A stretch of DNA of 64,000 bases from Hymenobacter cavernae (GTDB lineage Bacteria; Bacteroidota; Bacteroidia; Cytophagales; Hymenobacteraceae): contig NZ_BMHT01000006.1 of NCBI RefSeq assembly GCF_014641455.1, forward strand, positions 310,001 through 374,000. The letters are read 5' to 3'. Both the position numbers and the translations under genes were made by a program. Under the pieces are notes generated by a model. That model had not been told where the DNA came from. It worked only from the letters and a program-made list of their open reading frames with translations, and did no database searches. Positions 25,705 to 34,253 of the stretch are shown piece by piece; within the stretch, counting starts at the first letter, position 1, and each line of letters opens with the position of its first letter.

Positions 25705-26235
25705 TTACCAGCTCTTTCTTCTATACTCTGAGGTAGAATAAGGCGTTGAACGGTCGCCGTACGACGTGTTGGGCAGGAAAGCAGCGCTGGCCGTTTGCGG
25801 CATAGCACTGCCCTTAGTGGCGTAAAGTCCGGCGGGCTGAGCAGCCGCTAAGCTAGCTGCTGAAGCAGGCGCTGACGTGCCCGACTTCGCACGGGCCGCT
25901 TCCTGCCGCGCCAGCTCTGCCCGACGATTAGCAGCCGCTACCCGCTCGGCGGCGGCACGGTTGGCGGCCGCAATGCGTGCCGCTTCTTTGTTCTTGTTGT
26001 CTTTGTGCTTACCAATGGCATAGCCGGCCGCCCCACCTACTACGCCGCCTACAGCGCCACCTACCACGCGGTTACGCTTGTTGATGACTGCACCCGTAAG
26101 CGCGCCGGCACCTAGCCCTATCACGGTACCTTTTGCCTGGGGGCTCCAGCGTTTCTTCTCCTGCGCCTGCGCTGTCTGGCTGAACAGCAGGGAGAGCACC
26201 AAAACCAAACTCAAAAGCTGACTGATCCTTTTCAT
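25705..26235 (-). CDS. Glycine-zipper (YMGG-like) exported protein
   Basis: Exported by a signal peptide (ending near QTAQAQ). Next comes a glycine-zipper segment (GTVIGLGAGALTGAV, then GGAVGGVVGGAAGYAIGKH), an Ala- and Arg-rich helix, and a Ser/Tyr-rich tail ending STSEYRRKSW. Glycine zippers often form membrane-embedded or oligomeric structures. The function is unknown. ATG 26247 is an alternative start that adds four residues. Confidence 0.78.
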   Translation of the reverse strand: MKRISQLLSLVLVLSLLFSQTAQAQEKKRWSPQAKGTVIGLGAGALTGAVINKRNRVVGGAVGGVVGGAAGYAIGKHKDNKNKEAARIAAANRAAAERVAAANRRAELARQEAARAKSGTSAPASAASLAAAQPAGLYATKGSAMPQTASAAFLPNTSYGDRSTPYSTSEYRRKSW

Positions 26236-26247
26236 GACAATGTTCAT

Positions 26248-26523
26248 TTAGTTCAAAGAAATCTAGCAATAGGAATAAGCTGCAAGTGCAAGCATCCTGC
26301 CAAAACACCAGATTCGCTGTTGTGCTTGAAGAACGGAGCAGCTCAAAAAAAGTTAGCCTTATTCACTATATATTATTTTTCTATGATATAAATCGCAGCC
26401 CCATCATTAGTATTAATGTTTATTAATCAGCTATTTATACAAAATTCTACTTGCCTCTTTTGCGTAACCTAGCTTAGCCTCTTATTGCTTCTTCTTCGCA
26501 TTTTAGCCTAGGTCTGACCGTCG
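26248..26523. other. AT-rich intergenic stretch
   Basis: About 275 bases without a gene. The part from 26340 to 26460 is notably AT-rich (for example TATATATTATTTTTC near 26367), unlike the surrounding DNA, and CCTAGG appears at 26507. It may hold the regulatory region for dinB and the divergent glycine-zipper gene. I see no ORF of note. Confidence 0.5.
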
Positions 26524-26531
26524 TATCTTTG
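26524..26531 (+). promoter_or_regulatory. Candidate dinB promoter (-7 box TATCTTTG)
   Basis: TATCTTTG fits TAnnTTTG exactly and ends four bases before the GTG start of dinB. With transcription starting a few bases after the box, the mRNA would be leaderless or nearly so. No LexA-type palindrome is apparent. Confidence 0.6.
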
Positions 26532-26535
26532 TCGG

Positions 26536-27633
26536 GTGCTGACAGGTAATTCGACAGAACAGGAGACCCCGCGCAAGATTATTCACTTGGATATGGACGC
26601 CTTTTACGCGTCGGTGGAGCAGCGTGACGACCCCGAACTGCGCGGGCGGCCGCTGGCGGTAGGCGGCGCCCGCGAGCGGGGCGTGGTAGCGGCGGCCAGC
26701 TACGAGGCCCGGCAGTTTGGGGTGCGCTCGGCCATGTCGGCGGTGGTGGCGCGGCGCCTGTGCCCGGAGCTGCTTTTCGTGCCGCCGCGCTTCGAGGTGT
26801 ACAAAGCCGTGTCGCGACAGATTCACGCCATTTTTGCCGAGTACACGCGACTTATCGAGCCGCTTTCGCTGGATGAAGCGTACCTAGATGTGACGAATAA
26901 TCTGAAGAATATTCCATCCGCTACACGCATTGCGGCCGAAATCAGGGCCCGTATTCTACAGGAAACCCAGTTGACTGCTTCGGCGGGCATTTCCTACAAT
27001 AAATTTCTGGCCAAGCTAGCTTCCGACTACCGCAAGCCCAACGGCCAGTTCGTGATTCTGCCCAGCGAGGGGCTGGCTTTTGTGGAGGCGCTGGAGGTCG
27101 GCCAGTTTCACGGTATTGGAAAGGTGACGGCGGCCAAAATGAACCAACTCGGCATTCATACCGGCTGGGATTTGCGCCAGCAGCCGGAAGCCTTTCTGCG
27201 GCAACACTTCGGCAAGGCGGGCTCCTACTACTACACCATTTCCCGCGCCATCGACTACCGCCCCGTGGTGGCCGACCGCCTGCGCAAATCAATTGGCGCC
27301 GAAACCACTTTCCCCCGCGACCTCACGACGCTGCCGGAACTCACCGAAGCCTTGCAGCCGTGCCTGGAGAAAGTGTGGAGCTACTGCGACCGGACCAGCC
27401 TACGCGGCCGCACCCTCACGCTCAAGGTGAAATACGCCGATTTTCAGCAAATTACGCGCAGCCGCAGCTACCTGGCTCCGCTTACAAGCCAGACGCAGCT
27501 AGAGCGCATCAGCCACGAGCTGCTGACGGCCTTGCTGCCACTGCCGCAGGGCGTGCGCCTGCTGGGCGTAGCGTTGTCGAACCTGGATACGGCCACCGAA
27601 ACCGCAAGCCGGCAGCTGGACCTAGGTTTTTAA
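26536..27633 (+). CDS. dinB: DNA polymerase IV (Y family)
   Basis: A 365-aa translesion polymerase. The catalytic acids are in IIHLDMDAFYASVEQ (Asp19, Asp21) and PLSLDEAYLDVT (Asp113, Glu114). The thumb helix-hairpin-helix region (FHGIGKVTAAKMNQLGI) and little-finger domain follow. The reading frame begins with GTG 26536 directly after a TATCTTTG promoter box. It lacks an obvious C-terminal beta-clamp-binding motif other than the final QLDLGF, which is a plausible clamp-binding tail. Confidence 0.95.
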   Translation: MLTGNSTEQETPRKIIHLDMDAFYASVEQRDDPELRGRPLAVGGARERGVVAAASYEARQFGVRSAMSAVVARRLCPELLFVPPRFEVYKAVSRQIHAIFAEYTRLIEPLSLDEAYLDVTNNLKNIPSATRIAAEIRARILQETQLTASAGISYNKFLAKLASDYRKPNGQFVILPSEGLAFVEALEVGQFHGIGKVTAAKMNQLGIHTGWDLRQQPEAFLRQHFGKAGSYYYTISRAIDYRPVVADRLRKSIGAETTFPRDLTTLPELTEALQPCLEKVWSYCDRTSLRGRTLTLKVKYADFQQITRSRSYLAPLTSQTQLERISHELLTALLPLPQGVRLLGVALSNLDTATETASRQLDLGF

Positions 27634-27716
27634 GAGGGCTGTTATTGATTGATAACGAAGCAAGTATGAGCCGCCAGCTATCTTGCGCGTACCTAGGTCC
27701 TAAAAATCAATACGCT

Positions 27717-28547
27717 ATGCAGAAGCTTCCTCTTGACGTCGTGTCGCTGCTCCCGCAGCTTGATCAGCTATTGATTGAGTTATTGAAGTCGCTCACGCCC
27801 GACGACTGGCAGCGGCAAACCATTGCCAAATTGTGGAAGGTAAAAGACGTAGCAGCGCACTTACTCGATGGCAATATCCGGGTGCTTTCCATGCTGCGTG
27901 ATAAGTACGCCGGAGAAGTGCCGCCGCCCATCAACTCGTACCAGGATTTGGTGGGTTTTCTGAACGGCCTGAATGCCGATTGGGTGAAAGCCATGAAACG
28001 TGTGAGCCCCGGCATGCTGATTCTGCTGCTCGAAGTCACCGGCAAGCCCTTCTGTGACTATTACGCCTCACTCGACCCGTTTGCTAAATCTCCTTTTTCT
28101 GTTGCCTGGGCCGGCGAAAACGAAAGCCAGAACTGGATGCACATTGCCCGCGAATACACGGAAAAGTGGCTCCACCAGCAGCAAATCCGTGACGCCGTTC
28201 AACAGCCCGGCTTGATGACGCACGAGTTCTTCTACCCGTTCATCAACATTTTCATGCGCGGCTTGCCGCACACCTACCGCGAAGTAGCCGCCGACCTAGG
28301 TACTGTAGTTAAGCTCACCGTTCCGACAGAAATCGGCGGCTCGTGGTATTTGCAGAAAGCAGAAGCTGGCTGGGCGCTTACAGAAGCGGCTACTCCTGTG
28401 ACAGCTGAGGTTATCATCCCCCCGGATGTTTCCTGGGGTTTATTCTCCAAGAGCCTCCGGCCGGAGCATGTGCGTGGTCAGGTCGAAATTCGAGGCAATG
28501 AGAAGCTAGGTGAAGTAGCGTTGCAGATGGTTTCGGTGATGGCCTAG
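27717..28547 (+). CDS. Maleylpyruvate isomerase N-terminal domain (DinB-fold) protein
   Basis: A 276-aa protein. The N-terminal half (MQKLPLDVVSLLPQLDQLL, then VKDVAAHLLDGNIRVL) is the metal-binding DinB/maleylpyruvate isomerase-like four-helix fold; the C-terminal half resembles a sterol-carrier-like domain (VVKLTVPTEIGGSWYLQ). In Actinobacteria such proteins use mycothiol; a bacillithiol link here (bshA at 46678) is only a guess. The start could also be ATG 27666. The stop TAG lies inside CCTAGG (28543-28548). Confidence 0.78.
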   Translation: MQKLPLDVVSLLPQLDQLLIELLKSLTPDDWQRQTIAKLWKVKDVAAHLLDGNIRVLSMLRDKYAGEVPPPINSYQDLVGFLNGLNADWVKAMKRVSPGMLILLLEVTGKPFCDYYASLDPFAKSPFSVAWAGENESQNWMHIAREYTEKWLHQQQIRDAVQQPGLMTHEFFYPFINIFMRGLPHTYREVAADLGTVVKLTVPTEIGGSWYLQKAEAGWALTEAATPVTAEVIIPPDVSWGLFSKSLRPEHVRGQVEIRGNEKLGEVALQMVSVMA

Positions 28548-28561
28548 GTCTTTGAAAATAA

Positions 28562-28587
28562 AAAGCCCAGCTAGGTAGCCGGGCTTT
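28562..28587 (+). terminator. Terminator of the DinB-fold gene
   Basis: AAAGCCCAGCTA pairs with TAGCCGGGCTTT with one A/C mismatch around a 2-base loop, flanked by A- and T-runs. Confidence 0.75.
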
Positions 28588-28628
28588 CTGCTCTTAAAAT
28601 CTTATGCTAATCTCCCGCTTCGCAGGCC

Positions 28629-28736
28629 GATGTAGAGACGCAACATTTTGCGTCTCCTCGTTGCGGATGTTGTTGACCTAGGTTGTCCCTGGTGCATTGT
28701 TCAACGACGAGACGCAAAATATTGCGTCTCTACATC
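28629..28736. repeat. Palindromic intergenic repeat, family D (copy 1)
   Basis: The arms begin GATGTAGAGACGCAA and end TTGCGTCTCTACATC, and each arm is itself a hairpin. The loop includes CCTAGG (28677-28682). A second copy lies at 51504-51603 with the same arm sequences. Confidence 0.75.
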
Positions 28737-28758
28737 GTTCTGCCTTTTGCAGAAAGCC

Positions 28759-29589
28759 TTACTCGCTTTGCTTCGTGACGGCCGTAATAGCTTCCACAAT
28801 TTCCTCCGAAATACCGGTGGTGCTGAAGCCGCCGTCGTGCATGAGGTTCTGCATGGTCACGTAGCGGGTCAGGTCGGAGAAGAGGCTGATGCAGTAATCG
28901 GCGCAAGCCTCAGCGGGCGCATTACCCAGGGGCGACATTTTGTTGGCGTATTCATAGAACGCATCGAAGCCAGAAATGCCGGTGCCCGCCGTGGTCTTGG
29001 TGGGCGACTGGCTAACGGTGTTCACGCGCACTTTCCGGAGCTTGCCGAGGCGCTGGCCGTAGCTGCGGGCAATGCTTTCGAGCACGGCCTTGGCCTGCGA
29101 CATATCCGTGTAGTCGAGGAAGGCGCGCTGGGCGGCGATGTACGACAGCGCCACCACCGAGGCCCACTCGTTGAAGGCATCTTGCTTCTCGGCCACCGCC
29201 AGCATCTTGTGGAACGACAGCGCTGAAATGTCCAGCGTTTTCTGGAACCAGTCATAATTCAGCTCGCCGTAGTGCTTGCCCTTACGGATGTTCGGGCTCA
29301 TGCCAATGCTGTGCAGCACGAAGTCCAGCTTGCCGCCGAGCTGCTCCTGCGCGCCGGAGAACAGCTTCTCCAGATCTTCTACCGAAGTAGCATCCGCCGG
29401 AATGATGGGTGCATTGCACTGCTCCGCAAGTTTGTTGATTTCGCCCATCCGCATGGCGAGGGGCGCATTGGTCAGCACGATGCGGGCGCCTTCTTCGTGG
29501 GCTTTCAGCGCCACTTTCCAGGCAATGGATTCTTCATTGAGGGCGCCGGAAATAATGCCGACTTTGCCAGCGAGTAGGTTATTAGGCAT
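28759..29589 (-). CDS. fabI: Enoyl-[acyl-carrier-protein] reductase [NADH]
   Basis: A 276-aa SDR enzyme of the FabI type: catalyses the last step of each fatty-acid elongation cycle. The NAD-binding start is GIISGALNEESIAWKVA, followed by ADATSVEDL, VLHSIGMSPNIRKGK and the active site YTDMSQAK (Tyr-x6-Lys). The sequence RVNTVSQSPTKTTAGTGISGFD is the substrate loop. It is a single gene, a known target of triclosan-like inhibitors. No promoter box was found with confidence. Confidence 0.96.
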   Translation of the reverse strand: MPNNLLAGKVGIISGALNEESIAWKVALKAHEEGARIVLTNAPLAMRMGEINKLAEQCNAPIIPADATSVEDLEKLFSGAQEQLGGKLDFVLHSIGMSPNIRKGKHYGELNYDWFQKTLDISALSFHKMLAVAEKQDAFNEWASVVALSYIAAQRAFLDYTDMSQAKAVLESIARSYGQRLGKLRKVRVNTVSQSPTKTTAGTGISGFDAFYEYANKMSPLGNAPAEACADYCISLFSDLTRYVTMQNLMHDGGFSTTGISEEIVEAITAVTKQSE

Positions 29590-29709
29590 TCGTTTTTAGT
29601 TGTTTGTTTTTGGTTTGTAGCTAAGCTAGGTGCAGTCGAGCGACGCGCCCGACCGTCTTGAAAGCCCGAAGTTCACAAATAACCTGCAACCAACAACTAA
29701 AAACCACTC

Positions 29710-31383
29710 TTAAGCAGCCAGCAGCTCGCCACCTAGGGCTAGTAGCTCGCGCGCGCTCTGAAAAGCGTTTTCGCTCGGATTAGCTCCCGAAATCATCTGC
29801 GCAATTTCGCGGATGCGCTCCTCCTCCGTCAGCTTTCTAATGCGGCTCACAGTACGGTCGGCGCGGTCCTCTTTGTACACGAAGTAGTGCGCGTCGCCGG
29901 CGGCAGCCATCTGCGGCAGGTGCGAAATAGCCACGAGCTGGTGTTTCTTAGCCATCTGCTGCATCATGCGGCCAACTTTCACCGCAATTTCGCCGGAAAT
30001 ACCCGTGTCGATTTCGTCGAAAACGATGGTCGGCAAAGCGGTTTTGTCGGCCAGCATATATTTGATACAGAGCATCAAGCGGGAGAATTCACCACCCGAA
30101 GCGGCTTTGCTGAGCGTCTGCGGCTGCGCGCCCTTGTTGGCCGTGAACAGAATGCTGATAACGTCGGTGCCGCTGGCAGCGGGTTGGCCGGTGCTGTGCT
30201 GCACCACAATGCGCGAGTGCGGCATACCTAGGTCGGCGAGCAAGCTGCACAGCTCTTTCGAGAACACCGGGAAGGCCTTCTGCCGGTTCTCCGAGAGCTT
30301 GGCCGCCTGACGCTTCACCGTGGCAAGGGCTCCGTCCGTGTCTTTGCGCAAGCGGGCAATTTCTTTATCCAGGTTAAACACCGAACCTACTTTCTGGCGC
30401 AGCTCATCACGCACCTGAATCAAGCCTTCCAGGTCGCGGACCTGGTGCTTGCGCTGCAAGTTATAAATGACATTAAGGCGGGCTTGCAGCTCGTCAATGC
30501 GAGCGGGGTCGCCTTCGGTGCGGCGCTCGGCAGCTTCCACTTCGTCGGCAATATCGTGCAGCTCGATCAGGCAGCTGTCGAGGCGCTCTTTCAGGCCTTT
30601 GAAGGAATCGGCGTAGGCGGCAATCTGACCTAGCATCGTCGCGGCTTCTTTCATGCTGCCGGCGGCGCAGTACTCGCTTTCGCTCAAGCTTTGATAGGCC
30701 TGACTGAGCTTATACTTGATTTCCTCGGCGTGCTCCAGCTGCTTAATTTCCTGCTCTAGCTCCTCCTGGTTCTCATTGTCGAGGCTAGCCTCCTCCAACT
30801 CACTCAGTAAGAAACTGTTGTAATCCAGTTCCTTGTTAGCCTGAGCCACTTGGTCTTCCAACGCCTTCAGGTCAGCTTCCAGCTTGCGATACTGGCGAAA
30901 CGAATTGCCATACTGCGCCCGCGTCGGCACGAGACCGGCGTAGAGGTCGAGCAGGTTGAGCTGGAATACGGCATCACCGAGCAGCAGCGTATCGTGCTGA
31001 GAGTGAATATCCATCAGGTTTGCCCCGATTTTGCGGAGCGTGTCCAGCGTCACGGGCGTGTCGTTCACAAACGCGCGCGACTTGCCCGTTGGGCTTATCT
31101 CGCGCCGCAGGATGCACTGCGTATCGTAGTCGAGGTCTTCCGACTCGAAAATGTCTTGCAGCTGATAGCTTGAGATGTTGAACTGCCCCTCAATCACGCA
31201 CTTACGCTCCGTGTTGAACAACATGCGCGAGTCGGCGCGGTTGCCGAGCAGCAGGCCGATGGCACCTAGCATGATGGACTTACCGGCACCCGTTTCGCCG
31301 GTGATGATATTGAGCAGGGCCGAAGGCCGCAGCTCAAGTTGCTCAATAAGAGCGTAGTTCTGAATACGAAGATCGACGAGCAT
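29710..31383 (-). CDS. recN: DNA repair protein RecN
   Basis: A 557-aa SMC-like ATPase for double-strand-break repair. The Walker A motif GETGAGKS is at residues 29-36; long coiled coils span about 150-370; the C-terminal half has the signature SKAASGGEFSRLML and Walker B IVFDEIDTGISGE. It is the last gene of the minus-strand cluster starting at 36852; a 166-base gap separates it from the DUF4835 gene. Confidence 0.95.
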   Translation of the reverse strand: MLVDLRIQNYALIEQLELRPSALLNIITGETGAGKSIMLGAIGLLLGNRADSRMLFNTERKCVIEGQFNISSYQLQDIFESEDLDYDTQCILRREISPTGKSRAFVNDTPVTLDTLRKIGANLMDIHSQHDTLLLGDAVFQLNLLDLYAGLVPTRAQYGNSFRQYRKLEADLKALEDQVAQANKELDYNSFLLSELEEASLDNENQEELEQEIKQLEHAEEIKYKLSQAYQSLSESEYCAAGSMKEAATMLGQIAAYADSFKGLKERLDSCLIELHDIADEVEAAERRTEGDPARIDELQARLNVIYNLQRKHQVRDLEGLIQVRDELRQKVGSVFNLDKEIARLRKDTDGALATVKRQAAKLSENRQKAFPVFSKELCSLLADLGMPHSRIVVQHSTGQPAASGTDVISILFTANKGAQPQTLSKAASGGEFSRLMLCIKYMLADKTALPTIVFDEIDTGISGEIAVKVGRMMQQMAKKHQLVAISHLPQMAAAGDAHYFVYKEDRADRTVSRIRKLTEEERIREIAQMISGANPSENAFQSARELLALGGELLAA

Positions 31384-31549
31384 AAGGAGCCAAAATAAGG
31401 AATCGAAGCCCTAAAAGGGCTGAATACTGGCTTACCCGACGGCCAATGAGCCGCCCGTTATCTACAAATCTACTAAGTGGCTTAGTTAACTACTAATTAT
31501 TTTATGCAAAACCTAGCCTGATGCTCAAAATAGCCGTTTCGCCTAACGA

Positions 31550-32464
31550 TCAGGGCTGGCGCAAGATAACCTGGTACTTGGCCGAGTTAGTCGGGTCAAT
31601 TTCCGACAGCATCGTCACAAGTTGCTGCTTTTGCTGGGCATCCTGGCTAGTGCGGAAGATGTTCGCAATTTCCTCCGACTTCGTCTCGAAGAAGTAACGC
31701 GCCAGCATCGTGTTAGGCCGCCGTACTACCGCTTGTCGTACGCCCTGCAAAGCCGTGAAAACACTGGCGCGCGCATCATCGGGCTTGGTGATGAAAAGGT
31801 CGAGGCCCTCGCGGTAGTAGGCATAAATGCCCGTCCGGAACGCTTCTAGTTGCGGGTCTTGCAGGTTGTTCAGCAGCCAATAACGATTACGCGGCTCCGC
31901 ATCTTTCCAGGCCGGATCTTGCTCGTTCGTAGTGGTTTGCGAAGCAGCATTGAGCAGAATTGTGCGCGCCCGGTCGTAGTACGGCGAGCCACCTAGCTTG
32001 GAAAAGCTGTCCTGGTCCATGCCCACAATGAGGTAGGCGTAGAAGCTCAGCAAAGACGACAGATTCGAAACAAACGTGTTTTCGGAATAGTCGAGCGGGT
32101 TCTGGGGCGAGTAGTTGAAAACCCAGTTCGGGTCGGAGAAAGAAAGCAAGTTAGTTTCGTAGCCGGTGCCGTAAACGGGTCGCGTCGTCACGATACGCAC
32201 TGTTGCCCGGTATGTACCGGTTTGCGGAATCTCGCGGATGCCCACAAAGAAGCGGCAGCGAATCCGCTCTTCCGGCCGGTACTCCTGGTTGGTCCAGGGG
32301 TGCGTGTTCAGAAACGCCTTCATGTCGCTCTGCATCTGCGTCACGAGCTGGCGGTCGGAAATCGTCACGTTTTCAGTCGTCACGGTTACGTCAGCCTGCA
32401 ACTCCTGGGCCTGACCTAGGTAGCTGACCAACAGTAGCAAAGGCAGCAAAAAGAACTTACGCAT
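31550..32464 (-). CDS. DUF4835 family exported protein (PorD-like)
   Basis: A 304-aa precursor with a signal peptide (MRKFFLLPLLLLVSYLGQAQ). The mature part fits the DUF4835 family (VSDRQLV-type start, RIRCRFFVGI, NPLDYSENTFVSNLSSLLSFYAYLIVG). Some members are named PorD and linked to type IX secretion, but I cannot confirm that role here. It overlaps the end of coaB by eight bases, so the two are translationally linked, as in other Bacteroidota. Confidence 0.88.
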   Translation of the reverse strand: MRKFFLLPLLLLVSYLGQAQELQADVTVTTENVTISDRQLVTQMQSDMKAFLNTHPWTNQEYRPEERIRCRFFVGIREIPQTGTYRATVRIVTTRPVYGTGYETNLLSFSDPNWVFNYSPQNPLDYSENTFVSNLSSLLSFYAYLIVGMDQDSFSKLGGSPYYDRARTILLNAASQTTTNEQDPAWKDAEPRNRYWLLNNLQDPQLEAFRTGIYAYYREGLDLFITKPDDARASVFTALQGVRQAVVRRPNTMLARYFFETKSEEIANIFRTSQDAQQKQQLVTMLSEIDPTNSAKYQVILRQP

Positions 32465-33107
32465 GGTGAGGAAGGCGGGCAAGAATGGTACGGACAATAT
32501 CCTGGGCTACGACGGCTTTTGGCTTCAATTCAAAGATAGTCATTTGGCCGTCGGCCTCCAGCAGCGTCACTTTATTCGTGTCGTGGCGAAAACCGGCACC
32601 GGGGTCGCGCAGGGAGTTGAGCACAATCAGATCAAATTTCTTGCGCGCCAGCTTCTCACGGGCGTTGACTTCCTCGTTGTTGGTCTCCAACGCAAAACCC
32701 ACGGAAAATTGTTCAGCCCGCTTCGTCCGACCTAGGGTCGCGGCAATATCCACGTTCTTCACCAGCTCCAACGTCAGTGTGTCGCCCGCCTTCTTGATCT
32801 TGTTTGGCGCTACTTCGCGCGGCTTGTAATCGGCTACAGCGGCCGCAAATACCCATACATCGGCGGCAGGCGCAACGGCGGCGGCCGCAGCATACATCTG
32901 ATCGGCCGTTTCCACACGCAACGTTTTAATACCTAGGTGCGCAGGATCAGTTAGGTTGGTCGGGCCACTTACGAGCGTTACTTCAGCGCCGGCAGTGGCA
33001 AAAGCTTCAGCCAACGCGTAGCCCATCTTACCAGTGCTATGGTTGCCAATGAAGCGAACCGGATCAAGCGGCTCGTAAGTCGGGCCGGCGGTGATTAGAA
33101 CACGCAT
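32457..33107 (-). CDS. coaB: Phosphopantothenate-cysteine ligase (CoaB part, separate gene)
   Basis: A 216-aa protein that equals the C-terminal half of the usual CoaBC fusion. It ligates cysteine to phosphopantothenate in coenzyme A synthesis. Hallmarks: MRVLITAGPTYEPLDPVRF, GNHSTGKMG, VFAAAVADYKP and KIKKAGDTL with the catalytic Lys region. It starts 100 bases after the coaC stop, and a perfect inverted repeat fills the space. The domain is complete, so it is probably a working separate enzyme. Confidence 0.92.
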   Translation of the reverse strand: MRVLITAGPTYEPLDPVRFIGNHSTGKMGYALAEAFATAGAEVTLVSGPTNLTDPAHLGIKTLRVETADQMYAAAAAVAPAADVWVFAAAVADYKPREVAPNKIKKAGDTLTLELVKNVDIAATLGRTKRAEQFSVGFALETNNEEVNAREKLARKKFDLIVLNSLRDPGAGFRHDTNKVTLLEADGQMTIFELKPKAVVAQDIVRTILARLPHHA

Positions 33108-33120
33108 CTACAGAACTATT

Positions 33121-33210
33121 GTAGGAACGCGCCACGGCGCGTTCAATCGTTGAACGGATAACACTAAGTGCAGTCTGCGCGGACGAGAACGCGCCGTGGC
33201 GCGTTCCTAC
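33121..33210. repeat. Palindromic repeat, family C, between coaC and coaB
   Basis: A perfect 24-bp arm pair: GTAGGAACGCGCCACGGCGC... at 33121-33144 and its exact complement at 33187-33210. The right end supplies the TAG stop of coaC (33207-33209). No second copy of this family was seen in the window. Confidence 0.75.
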
Positions 33211-33755
33211 GAAAAGAACCGCTCCAGCTCCGCCACAATCTCCTCTGGCTCCAACATCCGCCCCGGCCCCGACAAGCCACTGGCTAACTCCCCAGACGGC
33301 GATTCCAGCACATGGTTGCCGTAGGAACGCAGCCGCGCAAAGTTCTGTGTAACAGCAGGATGCGCGTACATATCCAGGTCCATCGCAGGGGCCAGAAACA
33401 CGGGGCAGCGCGCTGAGAGATACACCGCATCTAGCAACGAATCGCAGAGGCCGTTGGCTAGGTGCCCAATGGTGTTGGCGCTGGCCGGGGCAATTACCAG
33501 CGCATCGGCCCACAGACCTAGGTGCACATGGTTGTGCCACTCGCCGGCGACTTCATCCTTCAGAAAGCCCGTGAGCACTTGTTTTTTGGACAGCGTACCT
33601 AGGGTAAGGGGCGTGACAAAAGCCGAGGCCGAGGCAGTCAGAATGACTTGCACCTCAGCCCCGGCTTTAATCAGGAGCCGCACGAGCACGGCCGATTTGT
33701 AAGCGGCAATACTACCACACACTCCGAGCAGAATCTTACGGCCTTGCAACGGCAT
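33207..33755 (-). CDS. coaC: Phosphopantothenoylcysteine decarboxylase (CoaC part, separate gene)
   Basis: A 182-aa flavoprotein equal to the N-terminal half of CoaBC. It decarboxylates phosphopantothenoylcysteine to phosphopantetheine using FMN. Motifs: LLGVCGSIAAYKSA, HVHLGLWADALVIAPASANTIG (catalytic His in the NHVHL region) and PAMDLDMY (PXMNXXMW-like). The last codons and stop are the edge of the inverted repeat, so a fused coaBC was apparently cut at the linker. It lies 16 bases after rpoZ. Confidence 0.92.
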   Translation of the reverse strand: MPLQGRKILLGVCGSIAAYKSAVLVRLLIKAGAEVQVILTASASAFVTPLTLGTLSKKQVLTGFLKDEVAGEWHNHVHLGLWADALVIAPASANTIGHLANGLCDSLLDAVYLSARCPVFLAPAMDLDMYAHPAVTQNFARLRSYGNHVLESPSGELASGLSGPGRMLEPEEIVAELERFFS

Positions 33756-33771
33756 GGTGGGCAGCTACAGA

Positions 33772-34128
33772 CTACTCAGTAGCGCGGGTGAAACCCGTTT
33801 GCTCAGGGCCAACCTCTTCAGCTGGCGTGCTGAAGTGCACTTTGCCTTCCAAGAACTCTTCGATAGCCAGGTTGGTAGGCTTAGGCAGCTTCTCATAGTG
33901 CTTCGAAATTTCGATTTGCTCGCGGTTTTCGAACACTTCTTCGAGGTTGTCAACAGTGGTGGCAAACTCTGCCAGCTTGTTGTTAAGCTCCTCTTTCAGC
34001 TTCAGCGAAATCTGGTTGGCGCGCTTCGAGATGATGGCAATCGACTCGTACACGTTGCCCGTTTCATTGGCAAATTCCGCCATGTTGCGCGTCACGATAG
34101 AGGCAGAAACGTTGTTCGGAGTTTTCAT
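33772..34128 (-). CDS. rpoZ: RNA polymerase omega subunit
   Basis: A 118-aa protein matching Bacteroidota omega (SIVTRNMAEFANETGNVYES, then IISKRANQISLKLKEELNNKL). It helps assemble the RNA polymerase core. The C-terminus is longer than in Proteobacteria, with an acidic tail. It sits between bamD and coaC, a gene order shared by many Bacteroidota. Confidence 0.9.
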   Translation of the reverse strand: MKTPNNVSASIVTRNMAEFANETGNVYESIAIISKRANQISLKLKEELNNKLAEFATTVDNLEEVFENREQIEISKHYEKLPKPTNLAIEEFLEGKVHFSTPAEEVGPEQTGFTRATE

Positions 34129-34253
34129 TGAGTGGATGATTTAGATTATTGATTGCTGAGTGGTTAGGTGGCTAAATGGTTGATTATTGTGCGTATCAGA
34201 AAGCATTCATGTACGATTCAACAATCAGGCATTTAACACTCCAACCATTTACA

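Noticed and set aside
27360-27716. Upstream extension of the DinB-fold gene
   Set aside because: It overlaps dinB in another frame and has no family similarity.
28648-29226. 192-aa plus-strand ORF opposite fabI
   Set aside because: fabI is complete and conserved; the ORF begins in the family D repeat.
33064-33540. ORF running across the family C repeat between coaC and coaB
   Set aside because: It is in a different frame from both enzymes and has no family motif; the gap is repeat DNA.
32457-33755. coaBC as a frameshifted pseudogene
   Set aside because: Both halves keep all conserved motifs and proper starts and stops, and the break falls in the linker.
34129-34253. Weak hairpin in the AT-rich gap between rpoZ and bamD
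   Set aside because: AAATGGTTG and CAACCATTT pair, but the loop is long and there is no T-run; it is not clearly a terminator, and the genes are probably cotranscribed.
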